Below are positions 20,907-32,650 of a stretch of DNA of 42,756 nt, piece after piece (the first letter of the stretch is position 1; each line of letters opens with the position of its first letter). A model generated the notes under the pieces. It was given only the letters and a program-made list of their open reading frames with translations. It was not told the DNA's origin and ran no database searches. The position numbers and the translations under genes were made by a program. This stretch comes from Chara braunii (lineage: Eukaryota; Streptophyta; Charophyceae; Charales; Characeae): the NCBI GenBank assembly GCA_003427395.1, contig BFEA01000834.1, positions 155,836 to 198,591 on the forward strand, written 5' to 3'.

Positions 20907-22130
20907 CATCCCCCACACTGACCCACTCCAGCATCAAGCCCCCGAAAACCCATACCGTTCTGTCCCTGCCCTCATTCCTTCCCCATATCACAATCACCCA
21001 CACTACGCTCAAACAACCCCCCTCCCACACCCGGGCAACTCACATTCCCCTTTCACTTCTTACAACAACGCAAACTTCGTCCATCCCCCCCTCTCACCTG
21101 CTCATCAACCTACCCCTTCTGAGCCTTACCCACTACTCCCCCCCCTCCATCATCCACCTCACACAGGCTGCACGTTGAGGACCGGCCCACCCTGGACGCA
21201 GACATGAGGGACCAAAGGCTGGCGACATGCATTCCAATGAAACAACGCCGGATCAACCAAGAGGGCCTGGGCGAGGTTACCTTGGAAACATATGAGGAAG
21301 ACTTAGAGGTCGTGGTCATTCCTAGTGCACAAGCTTCACCTGCAGTCCCTGTCGCCGCCCAGGGCCCGACCGGAGCCACAACGCTTGTGCGGCAATTTAC
21401 TGCACAGCCATCTTCCAGCAGAGTAGTCAATGTTGTTATCAGACACCAAGTGGTTCTCCTCATTTTCACATTGACGCCTCAAGGTACTAAATTTATGGCC
21501 AAAAGAACAGAGAAGGGACTTTTGGCAATACCAACGATCGAGACTTCAGCTTCGCCGACATCTAGGGACGCAAACAGATTCGCAACGAGGAATTTTTTTA
21601 TTAAGTTTTTTTTTTATGGCAAGCCTATCTTTGGTTCTTTTAAAAAAAAATAGAACGACTGGCGTCTACGATCACCTATCTGAAATCGAACAGATTCTCA
21701 AACTACAGCTAATCAGAACTGTGGCCTCAACATTCATCGCGGATTGGCCGGATATCTGCAGTAGCAATAACAGGCGGCAGCTGACACTTCCATATTACAA
21801 TCTTAGATGCCAAGATTGTTATGGACACAGCAGCGCTGCTAGCTACTCAAGGTATAGTCTGGTTACCGTCTGCATGGCTGGCTGATAGGACCTCACAAGA
21901 GCTCAAGGAGACATGGCTCACTGAAGGCGTGGACACATCGATTGTAGTAGAGTTTTGCACCACATTGGCCACAGATAAGCAACCGCAGTCCGCCGGCTTT
22001 CGTAGGCTCCTACTCGCACCCTGGGCACCTTCAGCTGATGCAGACGCCGCTCGCAGACCACGGAATCCCAGGCTGACAACCTAAGATCATCAACAACGGA
22101 TCCAAGACAACACCGCTCCTTCTCAAGTAG
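20907..22130 (+). other. possible ORF1 C-terminal extension and inter-ORF region
   Basis: 21204-21653 is open in the same frame as ORF1 and starts just after the Pro-rich tail, so it may be its displaced C-terminus (149 codons, no family recognised). T- and A-runs lie at about 21595-21650. 21660-22130 has short frames only. ORF2 starts at 22131. Confidence 0.35.
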
Positions 22131-23111
22131 ATGGACAGTCTTAGGATCGCTACATGGAACGTGCGAGGCCTGGGCGACACATCCAGCCGCTATAAGCAGG
22201 CCAGGGTCAAAACTTGGGTTCACGATAACAACATCCAAGTTCTGATGATGCAGGAGACCAAACTGGATGACCCGAAGCTACAACAGATCTCTAACTGGTG
22301 GCGAGGCTATCATACCTGGTCTCCATCCCAAGGCACGAGGGGCGGGGTGGCCATACTAATCCACAAAAATCTGCATCTAGAGATACTAAATCAAGATGCT
22401 GATCTATGGGGACACTGGGCGTGGGTGGAGGTGCAACTAGGAGAACAGCGATGGATCCTGATGTCTATCTACCTTCCTTCGGAGCCTGTTGACAGAAAAA
22501 CCTTTTTAGAGGAACTCCCCTATCTGGTCCCACAGACCAGTCATGTGGTCCTTGCGGGGGACTTCAACCTCGTCCTCCAACCAGGGCTAGACTCTCCAAA
22601 CGCAGCTCCACCGAAGACAAATGCACAAACAGTGCTGAGATTCATGGAGGACAATGAATTTGTTGACGCCTACATGCACACTCACCCTGAGTCACCCACA
22701 AGAGCACGACTACACCTGGTTCTCTTCACAGAGAACGGGTGATGCCCCGCCCCCCAAGAGGGGGTTGGACCTGATTCTAACTAAAGGAGCCACATGGGAG
22801 ACGCTCACCACAACAGATGTAGTCATCGCCCCAGGCTCAGATCATCGTCCAGTCGTGGCTGATTTCCTCCTCGATGGCAGTTGCAGCGTGGCCTAGGCAT
22901 AGTCAGGCTTAACACGGACCACCTCGAGCTACCTGGAATCATCCAGTGGGTGGCAACACACTGGAGAGATTGGCACAACATGAAGGACTGGTTCAACTTA
23001 GAGGCAGAATCGACAACAGTAGGCTTCAAGGTGGTCACTCGACCATTAGACAACTTTTCAAGAATCCAAGCCCGCGGACGAAGACACCAGGACGAAGAAT
23101 GCCTAGCCAAG

Positions 23112-24050
23112 GTAAAGGAAGCAGAAGCAATTTTGAAGACCGAACCACTCACCGAACTATACTGGCAGCACAGACGAGACCACTGGCTGCAAAAATGGGA
23201 AGACCTGCAGATTGAACAACAGGTCAAGTGGGCAAACAGAGTGAAGGAGAAGGGGATGATTGTCTCCGACTGCATGACCGAAGAAACTTCTCAGAAGATC
23301 AGTCCACAGCGTACCCACTCCATCATAAGAGAACTTAAGCACCCATCTCACGAAGAGGCCGACACTGCAACTGACTCAAAGGCAATCGGAGAGTTTGCCC
23401 GACAATGTTTTCAAGACATCTTGACATCCCGAAGACCCCCTGACCAATCTCTGCGCTAGCTCCAAGACGAACACAACCTCTGGCAGGACACCACAGTCAA
23501 GCTTTCTTCTGACGCAAGAAGCCTGCTGGAGCAACCAATCACTAAACTGGAGCTGTGGCAGGCGGTCAAGGCCATGGCGAAAGGGAAGAGTACTGGATCA
23601 GACGGTCTACCGGTGGAATTTTACATGGCCACCTGGGAGCACCTCGGCCTGGTTCTTCTCAACCTCTACAACGGGATCCTCGATGGCGGCACACTCACCG
23701 AGGACATGAAATACAACGTCATAACGCTCCTGTACAAAAAGAGTGATAAGCGCAATGTACGAAATTGGCGGCGCATCAGTCGGCTCAACGTATCTTATAA
23801 GATATTGGCCAAGGTACTAGCCAGGAGGCTTGCACCCCTCTTGCCGGGTCTAATACACGCTGATCAAGGGGCTTTCATACATGGGCGCTCTATCTTCGAG
23901 AACATCCTAATGACAATGGGCGCACTTGAAATTATCCAGTGGGAGGACCGACAGGTCATGCTGGCCATGCTCGATCTCGGGAAGGCGTACGACCGGGTAA
24001 ACTGGTCATTCGTGCTCGCCACTCTTCAACACATGAACTTCGGCCCCAAA
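23112..24050 (+). repeat. 939-bp ORF2 segment, unit 1 of 3
   Basis: Runs from GTAAAGGAAGC (linker, residues VKEAE...) to CTTCGGCCCCAAA (after RT motif A). Length 939 bp = 313 codons. Has its own TAG at 23457-23459 where unit 3 has CAG. Carries CAG at 23292-23294, where units 2 and 3 have TAG. Confidence 0.93.
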
Positions 24051-24981
24051 GTAAAGGAAGCCGAAACAATGTTGGAGACCGAACCACTCACCGAGCTATA
24101 CTGGCAGCACAAACGAGACCACTGGCTGAAAAAATGGGAAGACCTGCAGATTGAACAAGAGGTCAGGTGGGCAAACAGAGCGAAGGAGAAGGGGATGATT
24201 ATCTCCGACCGCATGACCAAAGAAACTTTTTAGAAGATCAGTCCACAGCGTACCCACTCCATCATAAGAGAACTGAAGCACCCATCTCACGAAGATGCCG
24301 ACACTGCAACTGACTCAAAGGCAATCAGAGAGTTTGCCCGACAATGTTTTCAAGACATCTTGACATACCGAAGACCCCCGGACCAATCTCTGCGCCAACT
24401 CCAAGACGAACACAACCTCTGGCAGGATACCAAGTTCAGCTCTCTTCTGACGCAAGAAGCCTGCTGGAGCAACCAATCACTAAACTGGAGCTGTGGCAGG
24501 CGGTCAAGGCCATGGCGAAAGGGAAGAGTCCTTGATCAGACGGTCTACCGGTGGAATTCTACATGGCCACCTGGGAGCACCTCGGCCCGGTTCTTCTCAA
24601 CCTCGACAACGGGATCCTCGATGGCGGCACACTCACCGAGGACATGAAATACAACGTCATAATGCTCCTGTACAAAAAGGGTGATAAGCGCAATGTACGA
24701 AATTGGCGGCGTATCAGTCGGCTCAACGTATCTTATAAGATACTGGTCAAGGTATTGGCCAGAAGGCTTGCACCCCTCTTGCCGGGTCTAATACACACTG
24801 ATCAAGGGGCTTTCATACAGGGGCGCTCTATCTTCGAGAACGTCCTGATGGCAATGGGCGCACTTGAAATTATCCAGTGGGAGCGGTCATGCTGGCCATG
24901 CTCGATCTCGAGAAGGTGCACGACCGGGTAAACTAGTCATTCGTGCTCGCCACTCTTCAGCACATGAACTTCGGCCCCAAT
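24051..24981 (+). repeat. 939-bp ORF2 segment, unit 2 of 3 (931 bp)
   Basis: Begins directly after unit 1 with GTAAAGGAAGC. It is 8 bp shorter: about 7 bp missing in the GAGGACCGACAGGTC block just before motif A (near 24890) and about 1 bp near 24435, both causing frameshifts. TAG at 24231-24233. Confidence 0.93.
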
Positions 24982-25920
24982 GTAAAGGAAGCAGAAGCAA
25001 TGTTGGAGACCGAGCCACTCACCGAGCTATACTGGCAGCACAGACGAGACCACTGACTGCAAAAATGGGAAGACCTACAGATTGAGCAACAAGTCAGGTG
25101 GGCAAATAGAGCGAAGGAGAAGGGGATGATTGTCTCCGACCACATGATCAAAGAAACTTTTTAGAAGATCAGTCCACAGCATACCCACTCCATCGCAAGA
25201 GAACTGAAGCACCCATCTCACGAAGAGGCCGACACTGTAACTGACTCAAAGGCAATTAGAGAGTTTGCCCGACAATGTTTTCAAGACATCTTGACATCCC
25301 GAAGACCCCTTGACCAATCTTTGCGCCAGCTCCAAAACGAAAACAACCTCTGACAGGACACCACAGTCAAGCTCTCTTCTGATGCAAGAAGCCTGCTGGA
25401 GCAACCAATCACTAAACTGGAGCTGTGGCAGGCGGTCAAGGCCATGGCGAAAGGGAAGAGTCGTGGATCAGACGGTCTACCGGTGGAATTTTACATGGCC
25501 ACCTGGGAGCACCTCGGCCTGGTTCTTCTCAACCTCTACAACGGGATCCTCGGTGGCGGCACAGTCACCGAGGACATGAAATACAACGTAATAACGCTCC
25601 TGTACAAAAAGGGTGATAAGCGCAATGTACTAAATTGGCGGCGCATCAGTCGGCTCAACGTATCTTATAAGATACTGGCCAAGGTACTAGCCAGGAGGCT
25701 TGCACCTCTCTTGCCGGGTCCAATACACACTGATCAAGGGGCTTTCATACATGGGCGCTCTATCTTCGAGAACGTCCTGATGGCAATGGGCGCCCTTGAA
25801 ATTATCCAGTGGGAGGACCGACACGTCATGCTGGCCATGCTCGATCTCGAGAAGGCGTACGACCGGGTAAACTGGTCATTCATGCTCGCCACTCTTCAGC
25901 ACATGAACTTTGGCCCCAAG
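24982..25920 (+). repeat. 939-bp ORF2 segment, unit 3 of 3
   Basis: 939 bp. Continues in frame past the unit end (FGPK then YLLWVKELY...) into the rest of the RT domain, so this is the unit joined to the original 3' part of ORF2. TAG at 25162-25164 is shared with unit 2, and two Trp codons (TGG) have become TGA. The final part from 25444 is an open frame of 254 codons to 26208. Confidence 0.93.
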
Positions 25921-28053
25921 TACCTCCTGTGGGTGAAGGAGTTGTACACAAATTCGACCGCTGCAGTTATAGTTAATGGCTTTGTCTCGCCTACCTTCTC
26001 ACTCACCCGCTCGCTGCGACAAGGATGTCCACTCGCCTCGCTGCTCTTCGCGGTTCAGATGGAAGTTCTCTTAAATTCCCTTAGAGCGGCCCCACTGCTC
26101 CAGGGACTCAGCGTTGGTGGAGGAGACCAACTACTCACAGGGGCAATCGCAAACGACCTACTCCTTGTGACAGAAGCCAATACCGACTCCCTGAAAGAAG
26201 CAAAGTGAATTCTGGACACTTACTCCCACCTATCAGAGGCACAGGTGAACTGGAGCAAGTCATGCTATTTCCTTCCAACCCAATACAACCTCGAGGGAGA
26301 AGCGTGGGCCATGAAGAGAGTCCCAAATGGGGCTCTGAAAGATACCCCGGCATACAGGTAGCCTGTGCGGACGCCAAAGCCGACCAAGACGCCATCCTTG
26401 CTGCAAGATCCAAGGCTGTACTCAAGTGTCGTAAATCCGCTGTCGGAATTTCCCTCTTCGGAAGAGCAATACTCATTACGTCAGCCGTTTTTTCCCAATT
26501 GTGGTACACCGCTGCAGTCATGCTCATCTCCAAATCCATGATCAAAGACGTGAGGTCAGACGCAACAAGGTACCTTTGGAAGTCGAAGGCTGAAGAAGGA
26601 CAAAGATTCATCTCCAAGTGCGCCTGGTCCAAGGTCACGAATGCACGAAAGGACGGAGGGTTGGGAATACTTGACCCAGAAACCCATAACTTGGCCCTTT
26701 TGGGCAAGTGGTTCTGCAAAGCAGCTACCCAAACAGACATCAGGGTCTGGACAACCATTCTGGAATACATCCTACAACAAGATTTTGGCCTCTCCAGCCG
26801 TGAGGACAGCTGGGCATGCATCTTCATGGAATCCTTCCTTCGGAGACGCCCATCCTCGATGTTGGCGAATGCATGTTGGACCTCCTGGAAAACCCTCCAA
26901 CCAATGCAGGAGAAACAGCCGATTACCCAGGAGGAGGTACTACAGCAGATACTATTCGACAATGCTCTCATCCTCGACTCCTGTGGGCACCCTTTCCGAG
27001 CAACTCCGAGTCGCTCTCCTCACACCTTTGGCAGGACATGGACAGAGCGGGGCATCGTCCGCATAGCAGATATCTGAGATGAGAATGCAATGGACTGGAT
27101 CACGGAAGAGCAATTGAAAGCAAAATTGCGACAACTGCCTCATGTTCCCCAGCGGAGACAACAACTCATCGATGCCATCCCAACAGGCTGGGCAGCTCTG
27201 CTGCGTAGTACAGGCCCAATCCTTGGAGAATGGTACACCACCAGACAGGAGGGAGACACCACGGAACAGATAGTCAGGTTTGCTCAGGACCTAGGAGATG
27301 GGCTCTGGTTGGCCTAGCAATGGAGCAAGCAAGCGTCTCCAGGTAAGCCCACAAACATCATCAACCCAACCAAAGTCTGTATCGATGACCAACAGCCTCG
27401 AAAACTCATCCGTGTCCATGTACCAGCACAGTCCCCTCAGGCGGCTGCACCGACGCTGTTATTGGAAGGGAAACCACTTCACAGCCTAAAAATGGATCCA
27501 TTGGGGCACAGCTGGAGCCTCTCGGGAGGCCAACAGATCTTCCCCTTCCAATACTCGTCCAAATGGGGCAGGCGAATCATCATAGAAGCAACGGACTTAC
27601 CCACTAACGCAGCCAAGAATCTCAACAGGCTATCACAAGTTCAGCCCCCTCTGGAGCCATGCCATGTGTCACTCCTGTGGGACCAGCTGAAGGCACTACC
27701 ATCACACAAGTTAGCTGCCTTATCATGCATGGCTCCTGTCACACACGGCTATCCCCTGCTCCATCTGGCTATTCGAAAAGGGTATGGATATCCGCACCAA
27801 ATGCCTCAGATGCGGGGGACATGCGGAGGAGTCCCTGCAGCACCTGTTCTGGTCTTGTCCTGCCTCGAAGAGACTGTGGACATGGTGGGGAAACCATTGG
27901 GCCTCCTTCGTGGGTGACCTGCTCCCATGGAATGAACAGTGGGCACTCCACAGCAAGATTCCCCCCTGCTGGTTCAAACACGTGGGCCGAGGATACGTGG
28001 CCCAAACGATCTGATCGATCCTCCTTTGGATCATATGGGAAGTCTTAGACTAG

Positions 28054-28530
28054 CAGCGATAACACTCGCCGGTCAACTTGTTATCTTCCCCTGGCCTGGT
28101 ACTTAGGGCGTGGTACTTACTAGGTCTCTCTCTCAATCCACAGTCTTCCCTTAACATCTTCCCAACCTTCTCTGATCTTCATTCTTGTCCTCCCTCCTTC
28201 TTTCCTCCGTCCTTCTCTTCTCCCTCCTCTTCTCTTCCCCAATTAGTAGTTATAGTAGGATGTTTGCAGTAGTTGTAGATGCAGTATTGGTAGACGTAGC
28301 TACAGTACAGTAGATAGTACCATTAGCTATAGGGACTGTTAAACCAGGACACTCAGTCGGTTAGAGCCACAGTAGGCTAGATGCAGCTGATAGACAGAAG
28401 GGAGGAGGGAGGAGAGTGTCGCTCCCAGCAGGGGAGTTCGGTGTAACCGACTCCAACCAGCCGCCTTAAGGCTGGTTATCAGGCCGTTCATAGGCCTGTG
28501 CATTTGGTTCATCCCCATCCCCATCCTACC
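28054..28530 (+). other. LINE 3' UTR with terminal hairpin
   Basis: Non-coding. A T-rich then TAG/GTAG-rich stretch leads to a hairpin AACCAGCC (28455-28462) / GGCTGGTT (28470-28477). A D-arm-like phrase CTCAGTCGGTTAGAGCC lies at about 28354 without a matching B-box. Confidence 0.45.
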
Positions 28531-28870
28531 CCCCTCCCCACGCCCTTCGTTTCCCTCTGATACTCATTTCCCCCATCTCCCTACCCCCATCTCCAACTTT
28601 CCTCCCCTCCTTTGAACTCCCCTCATTGCTAAACCCCCTCTTTCTATTGCTCCCTTTCTTCCTATGCTCCCTTTCTACCTAGTGACCCCCCCTCTTGTTC
28701 ACCTACTTCTCATTTCCAACCTCTTTCTCTTACTACACCCCTTGTCACCCAGCCGACTCAATCCTTCTGTACCCCATTCTCTTCACTCTACACCACCTTC
28801 TTCTCCCTTCCTTCCTTCCCCTTCTTCCCTATTTCCCTCCCCTCCCCCCAATCCTACTTCTTGACAATTC
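28531..28870. repeat. pyrimidine-rich low-complexity tract
   Basis: Almost entirely C/T on the plus strand. Contains a short duplication GCTCCCTTTCT(T/A)CCTA at about 28650 and 28668. Open frames here are due to composition. Confidence 0.7.
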
Positions 28871-28972
28871 GGACTGTATCCACAGCGTAACTCCTCTCCC
28901 TTTCATACTAGAGCAGACTGAGCATAGCTTCAGGTATTCAATCTTTTATCATCTTGATGACTTCCGGTCCTA

Positions 28973-29175
28973 GCGTAAGCATGCCCCTAGTCGGGGAAGC
29001 ACCAGATTCAAATATAAAGGTGCTCACCACACCACTGTAGCAAGCCTCAAATTTTATGTGGCTGTAGGAAGATTTTGTTCTTCCCCGCCCCCTTTCAACA
29101 GCCTCCTTTTCTATAGTTTTCATTGGCTGTTGGAATAACTTCAATAGCCTCCTTTTGGACAGTTCACCCCCGTTG
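28973..29175. repeat. second copy of the dispersed repeat at 10225-10414
   Basis: Landmarks in the same order as at 10.2-10.4 kb: GCCCCTA near the start, GGTGCTCACCACACCACTG (compare GGCTCTCCACACCACTTA), a GGCTGT arm, then TAGCCTCCTTTTGGACAGTT followed by CACCCCCG (compare CAGCCTCCCTTCGACAGTTT, GCCCCCG). Inverted 8-bp arms CAACAGCC/GGCTGTTG lie at about 29096 and 29125. Confidence 0.5.
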
Positions 29176-29735
29176 CACAGACAAACTCAGGAATGCAATT
29201 CCTGAAAGGGAAAATTTTTGAAACGTCCCTCCTACTTCCACGTATTTGCGGTATGCCTCTCCGACGGTTGACTTACCCTGTCGTGCCTATGGGGCCTCTG
29301 AAGTTTCCTGCAGGCCCCTGTAAATGAAGGGTGCACCTTTCCAGCATGCCCCTGTGGCCGTTGGCAGCACTCGCGGCCGTTCTCCTGACCCTGGGCTGGG
29401 AGCTACCTGGGCATTTACTGGAAATTTAGAACGGGTACGGGTAGGGGCATATTGAACATATTTCAGGCCCAAATGACGCCAGGGGTTTTCCAAAAACTCC
29501 AATGATGTCAGAGGCGCACGACAGGCCCTGGGTTAATTGGCCGGGAGAGGGGCATATTGCAAATAAATGAAAGTTGCCAAGGCATGTCAGAATTTTTCCT
29601 TCCAGAAAACACAAAACCCCTGAAGATTGGACAAGCATTTTGTCCACCCCAACCTCAGGCCCGATCACTAAATTTGAAGGAGATTCGAACGAAAAGTGGA
29701 CAGGGAGGCGGACCACAGATGAAAATGGATCCCGC
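29176..29735. other. no gene recognised
   Basis: Short frames only. GGGGCATATTG occurs at about 29444 and 29548 as a small direct repeat. It runs directly into the left LTR of the gypsy element. Confidence 0.4.
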
Positions 29736-31957
29736 TGTGACGCCCAAACCTCACGCCCAGCGCGACTTCCTGATCGGAGTAGGATGTGGGCCTGGAAGTG
29801 TGAAAGGGGGTGTGCCAAGGATTTTTGGGAAAGTCGGGGTGGAGTCTCAGGTCAGAACTGAGATCTCCTGTGGCAGAGTTTTTCGGGGGCACGAGTGCAA
29901 TTTGGCGGAGAGAGCGGACCGCCCCTGGTCATAGAACAGATGGTATGCGCGGGTCATTCAAGGCCGGGCGAGCCATTGGTGCCGAGGACGACGGTTCGCC
30001 GGAAGGTCCCTTCGGGGTGGGTGTGGTCCTAAGTGGGGAAATCCGAGCACCGAGGGTCGCTACTGGTGGCGCAGTGAAACTCCCTAGGACACAGTCGATT
30101 CTCTGTTAGGCAAGGGTATCTATGTCGGAGGCTTTCCGCTATCCACGGGGTAAAATAGTCTGGATCATACAACAACGACTCCGAGCTCTCTGAGTGAGTC
30201 ATTATATCATCGCAGAGCTGCGAGATGTCTAAGGCCAGGTTTGTGCCGATGGCGGTCACCGCGTGCGAGCACGTGCAGGCTGCGCGAATCAAGTCGCGCT
30301 TACGCGTGTTCGCACGGGACGGCTGCTCCGACGTAGACCCTGGATGGTTGTATCCAATCAGACAGTACTTCTGCAATTGTCGAATCGACGCACGGAGACA
30401 CATGTAAAGGCGCAAATCAGGTCGCGATTACACGCGTCTTCGCGCGACATTCGCTGGACCAAGCATTCGAATGTCTAATCACTCCGTAATTTCCGAGCAT
30501 GCAAGATGCAACAACCACAACAGCTCCATCAAGAGATAGGCGAAAACGAGAACAGGGTTACCGGTTGCACAAAATTCCTATCCTACTCATGAGTGCATCA
30601 AAGGCAGTAATCAAAGGCAAAGGCAAGGATCCGGTAGAAAGACAAGCAACCAAACATGGCATCCATACATCCATTCATTCAGCAATACACACACAGTGCA
30701 TCTGAGATGGAAATCGCAAGACAAGTGTAAGCAAAAACCCAAGTCCAGATTCCGAAAAACAAAAACGAGCAAATCACCCGGAGCCGAAATCAAAATTGAT
30801 GTACACGAGACAGGAGGGAGAAAAGATAAAAGAAACAGCAAATCCACGTCCATCAACCTCAGCTCTCTCTTCCTCCCTCTCTCTCTATCCGATGCGAACA
30901 GTCCGTCGCCGCGCACCAACCCATGAAGTCGTCACCCCGCTTAGTCCTCCCGCACCCGTCAGGTTTGCCCGCGCCCACAGTCCGTCGTGGCCCGCGTCAA
31001 CCCCGCGCGTTTGGCACCAGCTCGTCGGGTCGCCCGACTCCTGCTCTACTCACCTCTTACTTTGCTCGTGTGCCGACCCTCTCTGATCGCGCAACCCCGA
31101 GCTTCCAACAGCTGGCTAAGAGAGCTAACTAATCGCGCAGCTGAAATTTATAGCGTGCATGCATGCGTGAGGAACACGGAATTACCAAGACTTAGAAGGA
31201 GAGGTGGGGAGGGATTGTCTACGTCTGCATGGCCTGAACGTGGCGTGGGGGATGTAGCCGTTCTCCACGCATCGATCCGGTTATGCAAACCGCGACTACC
31301 AAAAACACAGCAATAGAAAGAGGAGAGGGGCGGGAAGGATGAAGCACAAAAAGAAAGATATCGTTACAATGGCGCTAATCCAAAATCAGAGTTACACACC
31401 CGATTAAAGACGCCGACTAATCAAAATTACGTTGCAGCCGCATAAAGAAGCGCGTAACCAAACGGCGTCGCGCGGCAAAAGAAAGTCCTAATTACAAAAT
31501 TCATAAATTCCTATCTAATACAAAAAAGCAAAAAGCACAAGTTTCAGAAAGAAAGTCCGAAATTCCGAGAGCCAACGGGGCTCGACAAGATTCAAAAAAA
31601 GATTCGAAGAATAATTCAAAAAGGAATTTTCAAAAAGAACGAAGCAAAAATTCCAGCGCGATGTCCACGCCTAAAGGTTCTGAAACCGAAACAAAAAAAA
31701 CGACGTCAACATTTATTATTCGCGCGCTCGGCGGCGCGCCATCCATCCACCCGACCAATCAATCGCCCATCCCGGGACACACCCAGCTCTTAACTCAGCC
31801 ATCCGAAAAGAATCGATGCAAAAAGACGAAGAAGCGAGGGTCCAGATGCAATTTCCCACCGATCCCGATCTCCCGTAATTGGCCCAACCTTCCCAGCTTA
31901 GGACCCCTCATTGCAATCGCGCAGAAAGTCGCGCGCTACAGAAAGTGGTTCGTCACA
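29736..31957 (-). mobile_element. 3' LTR of the gypsy element
   Basis: TGTGACG at 29736 and CGTCACA ending at 31957 are 7-bp terminal inverted repeats of the TG...CA type. 2222 bp. Contains a CT-rich tract (about 30862-30888), a TATA-like box (31144-31152) and the GCATGCATGC motif. No gene inside. Confidence 0.85.
31144..31152 (-). promoter_or_regulatory. TATA-like box in 3' LTR
   Basis: Minus-strand TATAAATTT adjacent to GCATGCATGC. Conserved in all four LTR copies. Confidence 0.45.
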
Positions 31958-31966
31958 TATGTGACG
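31951..31966. repeat. 16-bp perfect palindrome at the LTR inner boundary
   Basis: CGTCACATATGTGACG: the LTR terminus CGTCACA, then TA, then TGTGACGCCCA (31960-31970). That last stretch is identical to the first 11 bp of the LTR at 29736. The polypurine tract expected just upstream of the 3' LTR is not apparent here. Confidence 0.8.
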
Positions 31967-32650
31967 CCCAGGGGGTTCCAATATTAGCAAGTTCCTGCTT
32001 GCTTGTTGACATGTGTCGATTTCTCTAATCGATCAACACACGAAGCTCTTCTCTCTATGCCACTTACCGTTCGAAGGAGTGTGGACGTCGTCCAATGTGG
32101 CAACACAACTCTACTACTAATTCCTCAGGGAGGGCCATTGACAATCCAAGGAGGGGATTTCACGTGTCGTGTTCATGACGCGTGCCCATCAGTCATACAT
32201 CAGCGAGCGTCGGGGAGGGGAAAGGGGAGAAGGTACATGGAGGGATGGCAAGGTGGAGGGTTGATTGGTAGCGGGGGAAGGAAGCTCTCCATTCCGTGCA
32301 TCGTCTCCAGAAGTTCCTGATAGCGAACGCCAGTGTGGGGGAGGGACGCGAGGTAGTCCGGGTAAAAGGTGGTAAAGGTTCAGAAAAGCGCCGCGCGGAA
32401 GTGGTCGTGGTTCTCGCATGCGGGGATAGTCCCCGTAATCATGCAGTATACCTCGATCATATTGTGGCCTCGCCACGCGGCACTAAGCAAAAGGATATGG
32501 AGGCAGAAGACAGGGAGGGCGCATCGGGTGGAAGGGTGGGGATGAACAGTGACAGCGAGGGGGGTAGTGTAGAAAAAGCGGAAGGTATCGATGGGGAAGG
32601 GATTGTCGGGGAAGGTGACGCGAGTGGTAATTTGGCGGAAAGCGAGGTGG
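31958..32650 (-). other. 3' non-coding region of the gypsy element
   Basis: About 700 bp between the end of ORF3 and the 3' LTR. Frames on both strands are short and unrelated to known families. Confidence 0.5.

Larger units (their letters stand above)
22131..28053 (+). pseudogene. LINE ORF2: endonuclease, reverse transcriptase, zf-RVT; multiply broken
   Basis: The N-terminal AP-like endonuclease starts MDSLRIATWNVRGLGD and has QETK, GDFN and, after a frameshift near 22700, YTWFS, LDLIL and SDHRPV. A linker follows from 22881, then RT: 'KGKS-GSDGLPVEFY', 'NWRRISRLNVSYKILAKVLA', 'DQGAFIHGRSIFENIL' and motif A 'LDL-KAYDRVNW', all present three times because of a 939-bp triplication. Only the third copy continues into motif B (RQGCPLASLLF, about 26010-26050) and motif C, which reads AND instead of ADD at about 26150. 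26205-27077 covers the post-RT region. A zf-RVT knuckle CLRCGGH--LQHLFWSC lies near 27800-27855, then a stop at 28012-28014 and the final stop at 28051-28053. Its role would be target nicking and target-primed reverse transcription. It is not functional. Confidence 0.85.
19392..28500 (+). mobile_element. L1-like non-LTR retrotransposon (LINE), long but inactivated
   Basis: ORF1 (nucleic-acid-binding) followed by ORF2 (endonuclease, RT, zf-RVT), the order of plant L1-type LINEs. Both are broken by stops and frameshifts. ORF2 is enlarged by two extra tandem copies of a 939-bp segment. The 5' end is undefined and the 3' end is approximate: I see no poly-A tail after 28053, though an 8-bp hairpin lies at 28455-28477. 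It is a different lineage from the two fragments at 12.5-14.9 kb. Confidence 0.85.

Noticed and set aside
20260-21207. 315-codon Pro/His-rich plus frame
   Set aside because: A shifted frame through the C-rich ORF1 tail, open because of composition. The other frame carries the zinc knuckle and RGG box.
26135-26971. 278-codon minus-strand frame
   Set aside because: Antisense to the post-RT part of the LINE ORF2, whose plus-strand translation has recognisable family motifs.
28345-28445. tRNA-like phrase CTCAGTCGGTTAGAGCC
   Set aside because: Resembles a D-arm, but no anticodon arm, T-arm/B-box or acceptor stem follows at the right distance.
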